DNA from: Asparagopsis taxiformis
Taxonomy: Eukaryota; Rhodophyta; Florideophyceae; Bonnemaisoniales; Bonnemaisoniaceae
Length of the DNA stretch: 64,000 bases
Direction: 5' to 3'
NCBI GenBank assembly: GCA_030407315.1
Contig: JALQPE010001977.1
Span: 124,001 to 188,000, forward strand
The notes under the pieces: model-generated
The model's database searches: none
Told to the model about the DNA's origin: nothing
What the model saw: the letters and a program-made list of their open reading frames with translations, nothing else
Part shown: in pieces, positions 10,103-20,625 of the stretch
Position numbering within the stretch: position 1 is the stretch's first letter
Layout: each line of letters opens with the position of its first letter
Translations under genes and position numbers: made by a program

Positions 10103-10962
10103 ATGACGTTGCGTAGATTACTCAACCATGAACAACTTGCATCCAGATACACGCAATGCAGAAGACTGTCAATGGCAGCGCAAGCAGCTCCAGCACCAAC
10201 ACAAGCCAAGCTTGGATCGGGAGCAAACCGAATGACCCAACTAGCATCTCAAAGCGATCTATTCTACCGAAAGATCGACGTAATGCTACGCGAAGGAAAC
10301 AAGCGAGCAATGCGCAAACTTCGCAAAGACGACATATGGTAAGCAACTAGTCCATCCGGCGTCACATTGCGCACAACCAGCGCAGCACAAAATCTAACCG
10401 AGTATCATCGCGCAGCATCCCATGCTGTGTACAAGGGCGCGGCAAAATGGCCGATTTACTTTTACAGGTACCGCGCGAACCGATTCGCCGCGACTACCAG
10501 GACCGTCTCTACGCGCTACAGAAGCTGGGCAAGAATAAATTTTCGGGACCATTATACCAGATCCGACTGGTCGGCGATGCGGACGAGGAGCTGCCATTCG
10601 ACAAGATCCGCGTCCTACCGCATAACATGATCATCCACCCCATTACCGAGCTGCCCGTTGCGTTGGGGTTTGTCTTCCACCCCGAGAACGAACCCGTGCG
10701 CGTGCGCGTGCCAGTCGAGTATATTAATGAGGAAAAATGCCACGGATTGCGCGAGGGCGGATGGCTCAATACCGTTCAGCGAACGATTGAGGTTGGCGTC
10801 GCGCCGTTTGTCAAGCCGCCGCTGCGCGTCTGCATAGACCTGGCCGGTATGGGGCTGCGGGACCGGAAGAGAGTGGGGGATTTGACGTTTGAGGGCAAGG
10901 GGAACGGCTGTCGGACTGTGGCTTCGGATGACGACATTGTGACGGTCATTTCTAAAGTTTAG
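10103..10962 (+). CDS. Organellar ribosomal protein bL25 (TL5/CTC family), two exons
   Basis: Exons 10103-10338 and 10416-10962, joined across a 77-nt GT-AG intron (donor GTAAGC, acceptor GCGCAG), give 260 aa. I chose this acceptor because it keeps phase and restores the family motif R-KLRKDDIC-IPCCVQGRGK, equal to the bacterial RR-REG-IPAVVYG motif. The C-terminal half has the second beta domain: VRVPVEYINEEKCHGLREGG, an EVGVAP segment, then IDLAGMGLRDRKRVGDL. bL25 binds 5S rRNA. The first ~30 residues are rich in Arg, Leu and Ser, suggesting mitochondrial or plastid import; which organelle is not clear. Other acceptors nearby break the frame or lose the motif. Confidence 0.82.
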
Positions 10963-11220
10963 ATGGTTGGAAGACGTGGCCATCACCATCCGTCTTGTCA
11001 ATAAACAACATCCATGAAATGTACATTGCAACCAATGAAAATCAAATTACAAGTACAGTAGAAACGCAACAAACACACACCAGCTCAGGTTTATGTTTCG
11101 TCCCTCACTGTCTCGACGTCCATTCGTCTAGTCACTCAACCCGCGCGCCTCGTCCAGCGCAATTCACATGATCGCTTCACAAAACGCATCCAACCCGCAT
11201 CGGCGCAACGGCGCCATCTG

Positions 11221-13037
11221 ATGGCACCCAATGAAGAGCCAGCCGTTTCAGCGACGGCCAATCTCCCACAACTTCCACAAATCATCACCTGGGACGAATT
11301 GCAATCAACGTCGCCAAAGTCCGCATCCGCCGACCTCCATGTCGTCATTGACGATCACCAAACGCCGCCTGATGAATCCCCAACCCCGCCAACCCCCAAG
11401 CTCAGGCTCTACCTCATGGTGATGGCTGATTTCGGACTAGCCTTCACCTGGCTCTGCAAATTTGCCGTAGCAACGTACGTCACCGCACACCCCTTGTTTC
11501 CATCATCCTCCACTCCCTCCCACCAGCTAACATTGTCCCTGCCGCGTCTTCAGTCCCTACTTTCAACATGCGCTCAAAGCAGGCCCGTTTCTCTCGCATC
11601 TCGTGTGGATTATGGGCCCGCTATCCGGCCTGATAACCGCGCCGATTGTCGGCGTCCTCTCCGACAGATGCACGTCGCCCTTTGGTCGTCGAAGACCCTT
11701 TATTTTCGGCGGAATGATTTGCTGCATCATCGGCATGATTACTTTTGCAAACGCCCGAGCTGTGGCGTTTGATTATCTACCAATGGCACGTTTGGTTGCC
11801 GTACTCGCCTTTGGTGTGCTCGACTTTGCCACCAATGCCATCATGTTTCCCAGCCGCGCGCTGCTTGGCGACCTACTACCCTCACGAGAGCAGCACTCCG
11901 TGCAGAGCGCCGCAGCTGTACTGGCGTCCTTTGCGGAGATTTGTGCCGGTGCGTATATATCCTCCTGGACAAATCCTGTCAATCATATCTCCCGTATTTT
12001 CGCCGTCGCGAGCGTCTTGCTCTTCATTTCATGTTCCGTCTCGCTGCTGGTTTGTCGAGAGGTGCCTTTGAAGAGTGACGGTAGCGCTGCACCGCGTCCG
12101 GAAGAGGAAATTGAATTGAGTACAGTGCAGCATTCAGAACATGTTGATGAGAATGTGTCGGGTTCGCAGAGCTTGATGGCCGCACAAGAGAATGGCGTTG
12201 AAGATGCGTCAGACGATGCTGATGAACAGATTTTATCCGTGCAGGATGCTGATACTACACGCGAACAGCCTTCGTCCCCGTCTGTAGCCGCGGAAAAAAC
12301 GTCCGTCAGGACTGAATTGATCAATTCGCTCAAGGCCGCTGTGATCAACTTTCCGCCAGATCTGGTGAAAGTTGGTGTCGTGTATGGATTGGCATGGTTC
12401 CTCTGGTTTGCTTCTCTACCGTACTACAGTCAATGGATTGGGGAGGACGTGCTCGGTGGAGACGCACATGCAGAGGCAGGCACGGAAGCTGCGTTGCAAT
12501 ATCAGCGCGGGGTCGGAATTTTCTCTGTGGCAAATGTTGCAAAGGCGCTGATGGCGCTTGTGTTTAGCGCATTCTATCCGACGATTATCAAGTGGGTTGG
12601 CGCAATTGGGGAACGTGTCGTTTTCGGAATGTCATTCTTTGTGTTTTCCAGTGTGCTCTATTCGTTTGCATATACGAAAAGTGTAGTCGTGGCGGCATGC
12701 GTGATTGCATTGGGTTCGGTACCTTTCATTGTGACGCAGACGATTCCGATCGCCATTGTCGTGCAGAGATATCCGGAAAATTTGGCAAGTAATCTCGGAG
12801 TTTTGTACGTGTGTCAGGGAAGAGTTGAGCTGTGCGCGCGTTGGAATGGAATTTTACTAACTCGTGTGTGATGTGTTTGCTTGTTCGTTTAACAGAAACT
12901 TGTTTTGCATCGTTCCACAATTGTTGGACACATTATACACTGGCAAAATTGCTGAGATCGCGAGTGAAGCTGCCGTGCTGCGTGTTGCGGCGTGCTGGGG
13001 ATTTGCAGCGTCAATTGCTGCCGTCTTCTGCTTGTAA
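11221..13037 (+). CDS. Sucrose-transporter-like MFS permease (GPH/SUT family), three exons
   Basis: Exons 11221-11474, 11554-12804 and 12896-13037, with GT-AG introns of 79 and 91 nt, give 548 aa. After an acidic cytosolic N-terminus come 12 hydrophobic segments split by a long acidic central loop (~residues 265-350). The SUT hallmark is clear: IMGPLSGLITAPIVG then LSDRCTSPFGRRRPFI, which is the RxGRRRP motif after helix 2. Exon 3 supplies the last helices and ends in VFCL; both junctions keep the frame and restore TPYFQHALKAG and LGVLNLFCIVPQL. The family co-transports sucrose, maltose or other glucosides with H+ across the plasma or vacuolar membrane. The substrate in this organism cannot be read from sequence. 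Confidence 0.88.
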
Positions 13038-13245
13038 AGAAATGTAAATGAGCTTAGTTTTGAATGATAACATAGTGCCGGACGCAACGGTGGCGTATTG
13101 AGTTGCGGAGGCTGATCAACAATGATTGGTGGCGGATACAGTGGCCTACCGCTGGAATATAGTCAGATTTCGACTGCAAACTTGCCTAGGTATCTCGCCG
13201 CAAATTGCGCAACTGAAAATAATATCTACTCCCAACCCCTTCGCA

Positions 13246-15534
13246 ATGCCACTCCCAACCATGCGCACGCAATCCGATCACAACAAGCACACCCTCCCGA
13301 CCACAACTAACTCCACCAATGTCGCCCGTAGCATCGCTCCGTCCGAGACCTCTGCCAAACCAATGCAGCTAGCCGCAATTCTCAAACGCACCGTGCGCAC
13401 CCTCCTCGACGCCGTCCATCAACGCACCCCATCCTCCTCCCCATCCAAGCGGCGCACCTATCTGCGTCTAATTCGCCTTCCCAGTCCCTCCCTCCTCGCG
13501 CTGATCTGTATTATATTCTCGTTGCTCGTCGTCATATTCGTTCCCGTCCGTTTACTGCATCGCCACACGCACACACAGCCATCACTCACCGTCGCCGGCT
13601 ACGAGTCTGCCGATTCGCTCCATTCCAACGCCGCGATATCCGACGCCGCTGGCTTCCGTATCATACTCGTCGTGCCGCCCTTCACTAACCTGCCCGTATC
13701 CGCCAACCCTGCTTATAACGAGCCCCAACTCTTCGACATCGACCCCGCGGCGCAGCTCTACTCATCGCACGCACTGCACCTGCTCGTACAGTCGCTTGTT
13801 ACCGCCCATTACGACAATGAGCGTGTGGAACTGCAGCTCACTCTGGTGCCCGAGGCTAATCAAACCGCATTTGACATCCGCCATCGTCAGTGCAACGACT
13901 TTAAATGGTCGCACGGTGCCAAAATGATCACCAATGCTACTAGTGGCGGATTGTTCGAGCTAGGCGTTGCGGCATGGTCGCCCGCCCGTGGTGATTCGCA
14001 GAAGGTGCTCATTGTCGACGCATCGCATGCACTGCCGTTTGCGCCGCAGTTCTATCGGTATCTCAAAAGTGTTCGACGGCGCTTTGCTGATAATTCAGCA
14101 GATGTTTCTGGCTTTGCATTGGAACCGGTGTTGGTCCGTCAGCAGTTTTCCATCATGGGCAAGTCCACTGGATATACCAACTACAAGGTCGATAGTAATG
14201 ATATTTTCCTATATCAGAATTTGCCGTTGGTCGCCGCGTTCTCACCGGCGAATGCGGAAGTATGGCGCCACTTTCAACGATGGTTTGCCGCACACCGTTC
14301 GGAATGGTTTCTGTGGCCGACGGTGGTGGGCGCGCGTGATAAAAAGGACCAAGCGTGGGAAAAGTATAGCGGTACTATGCGTGCACATTGGACATTATGG
14401 TTTTCTAGATTCTGCGCTGAATATAACATCTACAATGTGTACCCACAGCAGCAGCGGCCGGAACCGCTGCCACCTGTCGGGCGGGCGAGCACGCCGGTAG
14501 CACGATACTCATTCGATGGTGAAAGCGTGAAAGCGGGCTCGGGGGTGTCTGCGGAAAGTTTGGAACGGATCATTGAGCTGGGTCGTCGGCAAGGCGGGTC
14601 TGTTTCATTGACAATTGTGAATGAGGCATTTTTGGAGACTGCGCAGAGTTGGATATGTAACGTTGACGTTGGGGGCATTCGTCCACCGGGGGTGGTATGG
14701 ATTGCTACGGACGATGTGGCGTACGAAGCGCTACGTGGCGTCGGACGTTCAGAGACGGTGCGCATGCGCGAGTTTCGGGGTGGGACGGCAGCAAGGGGCA
14801 CCAAGTATGGAACGCCGGGATATTGGCGATTGATGTTGGAAAGGACGATGCTGATCGGGGAGATATTGGAACGAGGAATTGGTGTATTCGCGTTTGAAAC
14901 GGACCAAATCTGGATGCGGGATCCAGTTCCATTCGTGAAGCGACTGGTGCACAGTGGGGACGAAGTTGACGTAGTGGGTACACTGGACACGCGGCACGAG
15001 ATTGGGGGCAATTTTCTGTACCTGAACCCGACACTTGCGACTCGTCGGGTGTGGCGCGAGGTGTGTCGACGATTCAAGCGCGCATTTGAGCAGAACAAGA
15101 TGGAGCGACGGTCGAGCAAGCAACGAGCGTACATGGAGAACGACCAGTCGATTTTGACTAAACTGGTGCTATTTGACGAGGGGTTTAAAACGCGCAATGC
15201 GGTGGTGTTGCGGACACTGGACACGCAGCTGTTTGTGGACGGACGATGGTATGACGAGAGTGGCAAGTACTATACGGACGAGCGGGCACGGAGTCCGACA
15301 ATGATTAATAACAACTTTGTGGTGGGGATTGAGGAGAAGAAGAAACGCGCCATGGCGCGCGGACACTGGTTTGTAAGAGAGGGTAAATGTGACGAGCAAG
15401 CGGTGCTCAAGGCTATTGAAGAGAATGAGGCACGCGCGCACGAGCGACCATGGCAGCAGAAAGCGGAGGGCGTCGATGTAGAAGCGGGCTTAGATGCTGC
15501 ACTTGAGGCCATGAAGAGAGAACGTGGGGTGTGA
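13246..15534 (+). CDS. Type II membrane glycosyltransferase with C-terminal nucleotide-diphospho-sugar transferase domain
   Basis: 762 aa, single exon, from the ATG at 13246; a second in-frame ATG at 13261 is equally possible. One membrane span (residues ~82-104) after a short basic cytosolic tail gives Golgi type II topology. Residues ~125-430 are a lumenal region I cannot name. Residues ~455-745 look like the nucleotide-diphospho-sugar transferase family (the domain of plant rhamnogalacturonan-II xylosyltransferases). They contain an acidic FAFETDQIWMRDPV motif in place of the DxD site and the late motif NNNFVVG followed by a charged helix. Such enzymes build cell-wall or secreted polysaccharide. 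A first, degenerate transferase fold in the N-terminal half is possible but unproven. Confidence 0.72.
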   Translation: MPLPTMRTQSDHNKHTLPTTTNSTNVARSIAPSETSAKPMQLAAILKRTVRTLLDAVHQRTPSSSPSKRRTYLRLIRLPSPSLLALICIIFSLLVVIFVPVRLLHRHTHTQPSLTVAGYESADSLHSNAAISDAAGFRIILVVPPFTNLPVSANPAYNEPQLFDIDPAAQLYSSHALHLLVQSLVTAHYDNERVELQLTLVPEANQTAFDIRHRQCNDFKWSHGAKMITNATSGGLFELGVAAWSPARGDSQKVLIVDASHALPFAPQFYRYLKSVRRRFADNSADVSGFALEPVLVRQQFSIMGKSTGYTNYKVDSNDIFLYQNLPLVAAFSPANAEVWRHFQRWFAAHRSEWFLWPTVVGARDKKDQAWEKYSGTMRAHWTLWFSRFCAEYNIYNVYPQQQRPEPLPPVGRASTPVARYSFDGESVKAGSGVSAESLERIIELGRRQGGSVSLTIVNEAFLETAQSWICNVDVGGIRPPGVVWIATDDVAYEALRGVGRSETVRMREFRGGTAARGTKYGTPGYWRLMLERTMLIGEILERGIGVFAFETDQIWMRDPVPFVKRLVHSGDEVDVVGTLDTRHEIGGNFLYLNPTLATRRVWREVCRRFKRAFEQNKMERRSSKQRAYMENDQSILTKLVLFDEGFKTRNAVVLRTLDTQLFVDGRWYDESGKYYTDERARSPTMINNNFVVGIEEKKKRAMARGHWFVREGKCDEQAVLKAIEENEARAHERPWQQKAEGVDVEAGLDAALEAMKRERGV

Positions 15535-15737
15535 TGAGCGCTGATTATGTCTGCATGTAAAAATTGACATCTGCGCACCACATTGGGCGGTACAGTATGA
15601 CAGCGTACGCTATCATATCGACTAAGAGTGAATGCAGCACACTCACACACACTCGGCGCACACACACCCATCGCCAACTCGATCACCACCACCAACGACG
15701 CTCCGTCAAGCCCAACCCACGCTAGCTTTGCCCAACC

Positions 15738-18419
15738 ATGGCCGTCGGCTCCGGAGATTCTGCAGATTCCACCGTCTCCACCGTGCTTTCCGAATGGCTC
15801 ATCGTCGTTCTCATCGTCTTCTCCACCGTGTTCGAGTACCTGCTCCACCGCGTCGAACATTGGATTCTACACAAACACAACCATCTTCAAGCCGTTGTGC
15901 GCACCCTGTACAGAGAGCTCATGGTGCTTGGTATTGTCTCCTTCCTCTTCATTCTCTACGAACTTATCATTCACCCCTCCGCTCGCGTCATTCTCTCCTT
16001 CGAATTTGCCCATCTCTTCATCTTCCTCTTCGCCGTCTTCTACACTATCGTCATTATGAGCACCATGTTCACCTCGCTCCGTCTCTCCGCCCGCTGGAAG
16101 CACATGGAGCAAATTGAACTCGTCAAGTACCTCCACCTCAAAGATCAGTACGCCCGCATGCGTACGAGGCTTCACATGCATAGCGACGCCTCCTGGCGTC
16201 TCATTCGCTGGTGGTTCCCAAACGTTATGCTCCCGTGGCGCTATTGGCAACTTCATGAGATTATGGCTTTTCACGACATTCGCTTCCAATTCATCTTTTA
16301 CCGCAATCTCCCCGACCATTTCCGCTTCTCGTCCTTTCTGCGAAAAATCAAATCAGCGACTTTCATTGAACTCGTCGAATCTCATTGGTCCCTTTACACT
16401 ATATTTCTCGCTCTCGTTCTCGCCGACATTATTCGTCGCGAAATTACCGACCCCGGCGACGACCTCGTATTCGAGACCTCCTTCCATATCGCCGCCGCCG
16501 TCGTTCTAGCCCTCTTTGTTCAGATTCTCGACGTCAAGATTCGTCGCATCTACTGGGAGCTCACAAAACATCCGCGCATCTACTATGAGGGCCTCAAGCC
16601 CGCTCATGTGGCTGAGGAACTGGCCGCAGCTGGTAACCGTCTTGCAGCCGAACGCGCTCGTCGACGTTCCCGCTCGTCAGACCTGCTCGCCGAAGAGGAT
16701 GCTGAAAATCTCGCCGATGATGAAGCAACTGACGTAAATCGATTGTCCTCAGCGGCCGAGTCGGAAATGTTGGGTCCGATGCATGGCCCGAAATTATCGT
16801 GGGAAAATTTGCGCCATTCAACTGAAGATTCTCCAGCGTCTAGACTCTCATCATACAAACCGCGCCCCTCTGTTGATGCCTTTATGAGCAAGGTTGCGCC
16901 GCCTAAACCGGTTGATATTGCTCGCGGGCACCACCATTCACTGGATCTCGATCGCTCACTACGCTCCATTGTCTCTCAGCAGCCCAACGAAACAATTCAC
17001 ACTGACCTTACCGAGGCGCTCAACAACGCACCGCTGGAAACTGAAGAGGTGACAGCTGCCAACAATGTCATGCAGCGACGTTCAGTGGAAACTGCGCACC
17101 AGTCGGAAATAATTGCGCGGCCAGTGCCGTCCAGAAATGCTAAAATCGCAAAGGCAGCTGTTGAAGCGGCACGGCGCCGAAGCTTGGACAAGCCGTCTTC
17201 ACGCGGACGAAGTCTGGACAGCGCGGAGCCGGACGAATTGACGCCGGACAAGTCGGGATTGCGCTTTTTCAAAAAGGGCTGGACGAGTCGCGGTGCGTCC
17301 ACAGACGAGGACGGCCGAAATTCGCATGGTGAATTTCCAAAGGGTTTGGTCGACGTGCAGAGCAGGAGAAGCGAACGGGTGTCGATCGACCTAGTCGCTG
17401 CCATGCCACGAGAGGAACTGGCGGAGAGAAACCTGGTGCATGCGCCGCATCACTTTGGAGACACACGATTGGACATGAACTCGGACCTCGACGAGGGCAC
17501 TGGAACGTCGGGGAGGGATACGAGTCGGGAAACAAGAAAGAGCGGTTCGTCGGAGCGTCGAATGCAACGCATTCGATTTTCTGTGGGCAATGAAGAACTG
17601 CGTGAGGACGTGATTGAAAGGAATGAAGTTGAAAATGAAAAGCAGGATGTGGTTGCGCATCCGAGTTTCATTCAGCGTCACAAGTCTCTTGCGTTTTTGA
17701 ATGCAACGATTTTGAAGAATTTGGAGCACCAGGAGAATGCAAAGAAGATGACGCCGACCAAGTACCCGTGGTGGGTGATCAAGTTGATTCCGCGACTGGG
17801 ACGTGTGGCAAGCCCGGTTGAGAAGCTGTTCTGGTTTGGTTCGCACAAGTTGTTCCTGTGGTGCGTTGAATTTACACTGTTCTTTTCGACGGTTCTGCAA
17901 GCGGCAGCGTCTGCTACTCTGTCGCTGGAGTTGATTGAGAGCGAGGAAGTTGGCGGGCTGGTGATTGCCTCGTTTGTTCTGGCGGTGCTGTCGCTGCTAT
18001 TTGTACTGTTTCGGATTGCGGGGGTGATAAAAAGGTACATTTTTATTCTGCACAACGCGAGTTTGGTGCCGGAGGAAATGGCGCTGGAGGCCATCTACGA
18101 CGTGTCTAAGAAGCGTGCTGGGCGTTGGTCGAGCGAGCTGAGCGACATCTCTGGGTCGGAAGCGGAGAAGGAGGAGGCGGAAGTTGCCAAGGAGAAGAGA
18201 CGAAAGTTGGGACGCTTCTTCCAGAGCGAGGCGGCGAGCGGTAACATGCCAGGAATCGAAGCGGCGGACGGGAGGGCCAGCATGGAAAGTGGGGAGGAGA
18301 GACCGACGCGACGAATTCGAATGCGCAAACTGGCGTTGCGACGCAGGCGCGCGCGCGCCGAGTCGTCGCATATCCCGGTGGTGCCGGTTGAAGCTGAGAC
18401 GGCGCTCGAGTCGGAGTAA
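15738..18419 (+). CDS. MLO-like multi-pass membrane protein
   Basis: 893 aa, intronless, ATG at 15738 in an AACCATGG context. The first 280 residues hold about six hydrophobic segments. They include YRELMVLGIVSFLF, close to the KEELMLLGFISL core of plant MLO proteins, and FEFAHLFIFLFAVFYTI followed by basic RLSARWKHME, like the MLO LHxFIF/HxWRxWE region. A ~400-residue charged cytosolic part (Ser/Arg/Glu rich) follows, then two more spans (~residues 705-770) and a basic, Arg-rich tail. Plant MLOs are ~500-570 aa seven-helix plasma-membrane Ca2+ channels or regulators that bind calmodulin. The large insertion is unusual, so MLO-like is an informed call, not a certain one. A profile search would settle it. 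Confidence 0.6.
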   Translation: MAVGSGDSADSTVSTVLSEWLIVVLIVFSTVFEYLLHRVEHWILHKHNHLQAVVRTLYRELMVLGIVSFLFILYELIIHPSARVILSFEFAHLFIFLFAVFYTIVIMSTMFTSLRLSARWKHMEQIELVKYLHLKDQYARMRTRLHMHSDASWRLIRWWFPNVMLPWRYWQLHEIMAFHDIRFQFIFYRNLPDHFRFSSFLRKIKSATFIELVESHWSLYTIFLALVLADIIRREITDPGDDLVFETSFHIAAAVVLALFVQILDVKIRRIYWELTKHPRIYYEGLKPAHVAEELAAAGNRLAAERARRRSRSSDLLAEEDAENLADDEATDVNRLSSAAESEMLGPMHGPKLSWENLRHSTEDSPASRLSSYKPRPSVDAFMSKVAPPKPVDIARGHHHSLDLDRSLRSIVSQQPNETIHTDLTEALNNAPLETEEVTAANNVMQRRSVETAHQSEIIARPVPSRNAKIAKAAVEAARRRSLDKPSSRGRSLDSAEPDELTPDKSGLRFFKKGWTSRGASTDEDGRNSHGEFPKGLVDVQSRRSERVSIDLVAAMPREELAERNLVHAPHHFGDTRLDMNSDLDEGTGTSGRDTSRETRKSGSSERRMQRIRFSVGNEELREDVIERNEVENEKQDVVAHPSFIQRHKSLAFLNATILKNLEHQENAKKMTPTKYPWWVIKLIPRLGRVASPVEKLFWFGSHKLFLWCVEFTLFFSTVLQAAASATLSLELIESEEVGGLVIASFVLAVLSLLFVLFRIAGVIKRYIFILHNASLVPEEMALEAIYDVSKKRAGRWSSELSDISGSEAEKEEAEVAKEKRRKLGRFFQSEAASGNMPGIEAADGRASMESGEERPTRRIRMRKLALRRRRARAESSHIPVVPVEAETALESE

Positions 18420-18454
18420 GAGGTGCATGATTTTAGCTTTATTTTTATTTGCCA

Positions 18455-18500
18455 ATGCAGTGCAGTGCAGTGCAATGCAGTGCAGTGCAGTCAGTGCAAT
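18455..18500. repeat. GCAGT/GCAAT pentanucleotide repeat cluster 1
   Basis: About nine pentamers alternating GCAGT and GCAAT just after the MLO-like stop codon. The same motif returns at 19583-19632 and, in reverse orientation, at 19165-19222. Confidence 0.85.
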
Positions 18501-19164
18501 ACAAGTTTTTGATCATCGAGTCGCGAGTTTGTGGCTCAACGTGGCAGCAGTACAGTAGCGTCGTGCGTTCAAGAAACACTGCAAAGGCGTTAGAAACTTT
18601 GCCAGTTAATTGGTAGTGTATGAATGCGTGACGATTATTATCTAAAAATAAATGCAAATCCAACTTTTGCAGTTTGTTCCTTGTAGATCATGCATGGAAG
18701 TCGATGATAAATCACGTGCAGACTCCCAGTCACCACCGCTCTGTTTTGTTCTGCTCTACTCTACTCTGCTCCGCTCCACACCACCATCCAAAACGATGCT
18801 CTGACATCATGTCGTCACAGCACAAGAGGGCGGCGGCTATGGCGCGCGCGAAGAGTGTGCATGCATCAAGCAGCTTCCCCCTCGGCACATGCGCATGAGC
18901 ACCACGTAAAAGGCGCCCATAAATCATACATGCCGCGCCGCGCCGCGCCACTGTCTGCAACGCAACGGGCGACTGGACGGCGCACCAATGCGATGTGATG
19001 TGATCGCTCCAACTGTTTTTGGATGCAACGACATGGTCATCATCGCGGCGTTGCGCAATGAGGCTTTCCCGGATGACAGCTCGCTGTGCAATGCATTGCC
19101 CGCCCGCTCGCTCGTTTGTTTGTTTGTTTGTTTCGTTTGCTCTCATACCTTGCTTGTGCACATT

Positions 19165-19222
19165 TCCTCCCCGATGTATGATGCATTGCATTGCATCGCA
19201 TTGCATCGCATTTCAATGCATC
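19165..19222. repeat. GCATT/GCATC pentanucleotide cluster, inverted relative to its neighbours
   Basis: Reads as repeated GCATT and GCATC, the reverse complement of the AATGC family seen in the flanking clusters. It could pair with either of them to form a large stem. Confidence 0.75.
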
Positions 19223-19582
19223 GTGCGACCGCTGTCGCTCTGCTCTGTCGGCTGCGCGGTGCGGCGTGGCGCAACGCTCGCCGCAGGGTTGCGATCGATG
19301 ATTGGCCGACCTCGTGTTGCCTGCCTTGTCGTATTAGAATGGACAGCCGATGAATGGGTGCGCAGTATTGATGTGATTTACAAGTAGATTGGTCCGTTTG
19401 GCTATGACAATGTGTGCGTATATTGTGGCGGTGGTGGTGGTCTTGGAAGCAACTAAATTTAGTTTATTATCAACAATCGTGCCACAGCAAGCTACAAGTA
19501 GGTCGGTCGGATGATCGTGAGTGTATCAACCGACTGGTACGGGAGGAGTGTATGGGTTGCCTGCTTTACAGTCGGAGAAAAG

Positions 19583-19632
19583 CAGTGCAGTGCAATGCAG
19601 TGCAATGCAATGCAGTGCAGTGCAGTGCAGTG
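19583..19632. repeat. GCAGT/GCAAT pentanucleotide repeat cluster 2
   Basis: Ten pentamers of GCAGT and GCAAT, same orientation as the cluster at 18455. Confidence 0.85.
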
Positions 19633-20625
19633 TACAGGGGAAGGGAGGGGGAGAGTACGTAATAATAAAAAGTGGAAAAAATATTTCTACCAAATTACAA
19701 TACCGAGAATCTCAACGAAGCTCGGCTGAATTATGATGGGGTGGCCAAACGGAGAAGAGTGACAGTGAATGTCACCGGGGCGCGGCAAAATGTGTCAGGC
19801 TGCCAGCTGTGCGGCGGGTGGGCGCGCAACCTTGCACAACAATGGCCCATCACGCCTCCACGGCACGCATGCGTGGATAGGGACCGTCTCGGGGGCACGC
19901 ACGGCGGCGCGTGACAAGGTATGACAGCCAATGGTCAACGGCCCGTTTGCTCATCGTACGTGTGTGTGCGAGAGCAATTGCCGGCTGCTCGAGACGACCA
20001 ACGATGATGCGCGCGCTAGTCGCCAGCGAATCAACTCGATCAAATAACATCCATCACGCCCGTAGATTATAGCGGCGCCTCACTCGCTGCCCGCTCGCCC
20101 CATAGCACATCACTGTACGCGCGCTCTACATACAGTACAACCCGCTCGCCATTGCGCTGCTCATTCCCTCCCGACCTGACATCAAGTCGCAGAAGCCGAG
20201 CGAGTAGCATCGATTGACAAACCACTGGCAGCCAGCCAGCCAGCCAGTCAGCTAGCCAGACCAGACCAGACTAGACCTTTTTCTGTACTTTTGCCACGCG
20301 ACCGCTTTTTCCATTCTTTTTCTCAACACTATTCCGCTCTCAATTTCCAATTCATCACACCACCACACGCTCCAACCATTCCGCGACCTCAGCACTTATC
20401 TGCATTCCTGCCAGCAAGTCACTCGCTCATTCATTGATTCAACTCGTAAATTTCCCAACCCGACTCGCTTCCCAACTCGCTCACTCATCGCATCAACAAA
20501 ACAAAAAAATCCAGCCAGCCAATCACTCACCCAGCAGCGCACTCATCCACCCGTACTCGTAACCAGCATTCCGCCCCACCCCGCCCCGCCCCGCTCCGCC
20601 CCGACCCACCGCACACCACACCATC

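Larger units (their letters stand above)
18420..20625. other. 2.2-kb gene-poor, repeat-rich region upstream of the zinc-finger gene
   Basis: No coding frame here resembles a protein. It holds three clusters of TGCAG/TGCAA-type pentamers (18455-18500, 19165-19222, 19583-19632), a GTTT run near 19115-19132, a CCAG/ACCAG tract near 20228-20276 and a CCCCG-rich tract near 20572-20612. From ~20040 the sequence becomes pyrimidine-rich (ACTCGCT, CACTCA), as if it were a long 5' leader for the gene at 20626. Confidence 0.5.

Noticed and set aside
10447..10962. bL25 as a single-exon gene starting inside exon 2
   Set aside because: It would lose the conserved R-R-EG-IPAVVYG-type motif that is restored by splicing at 10338/10416.
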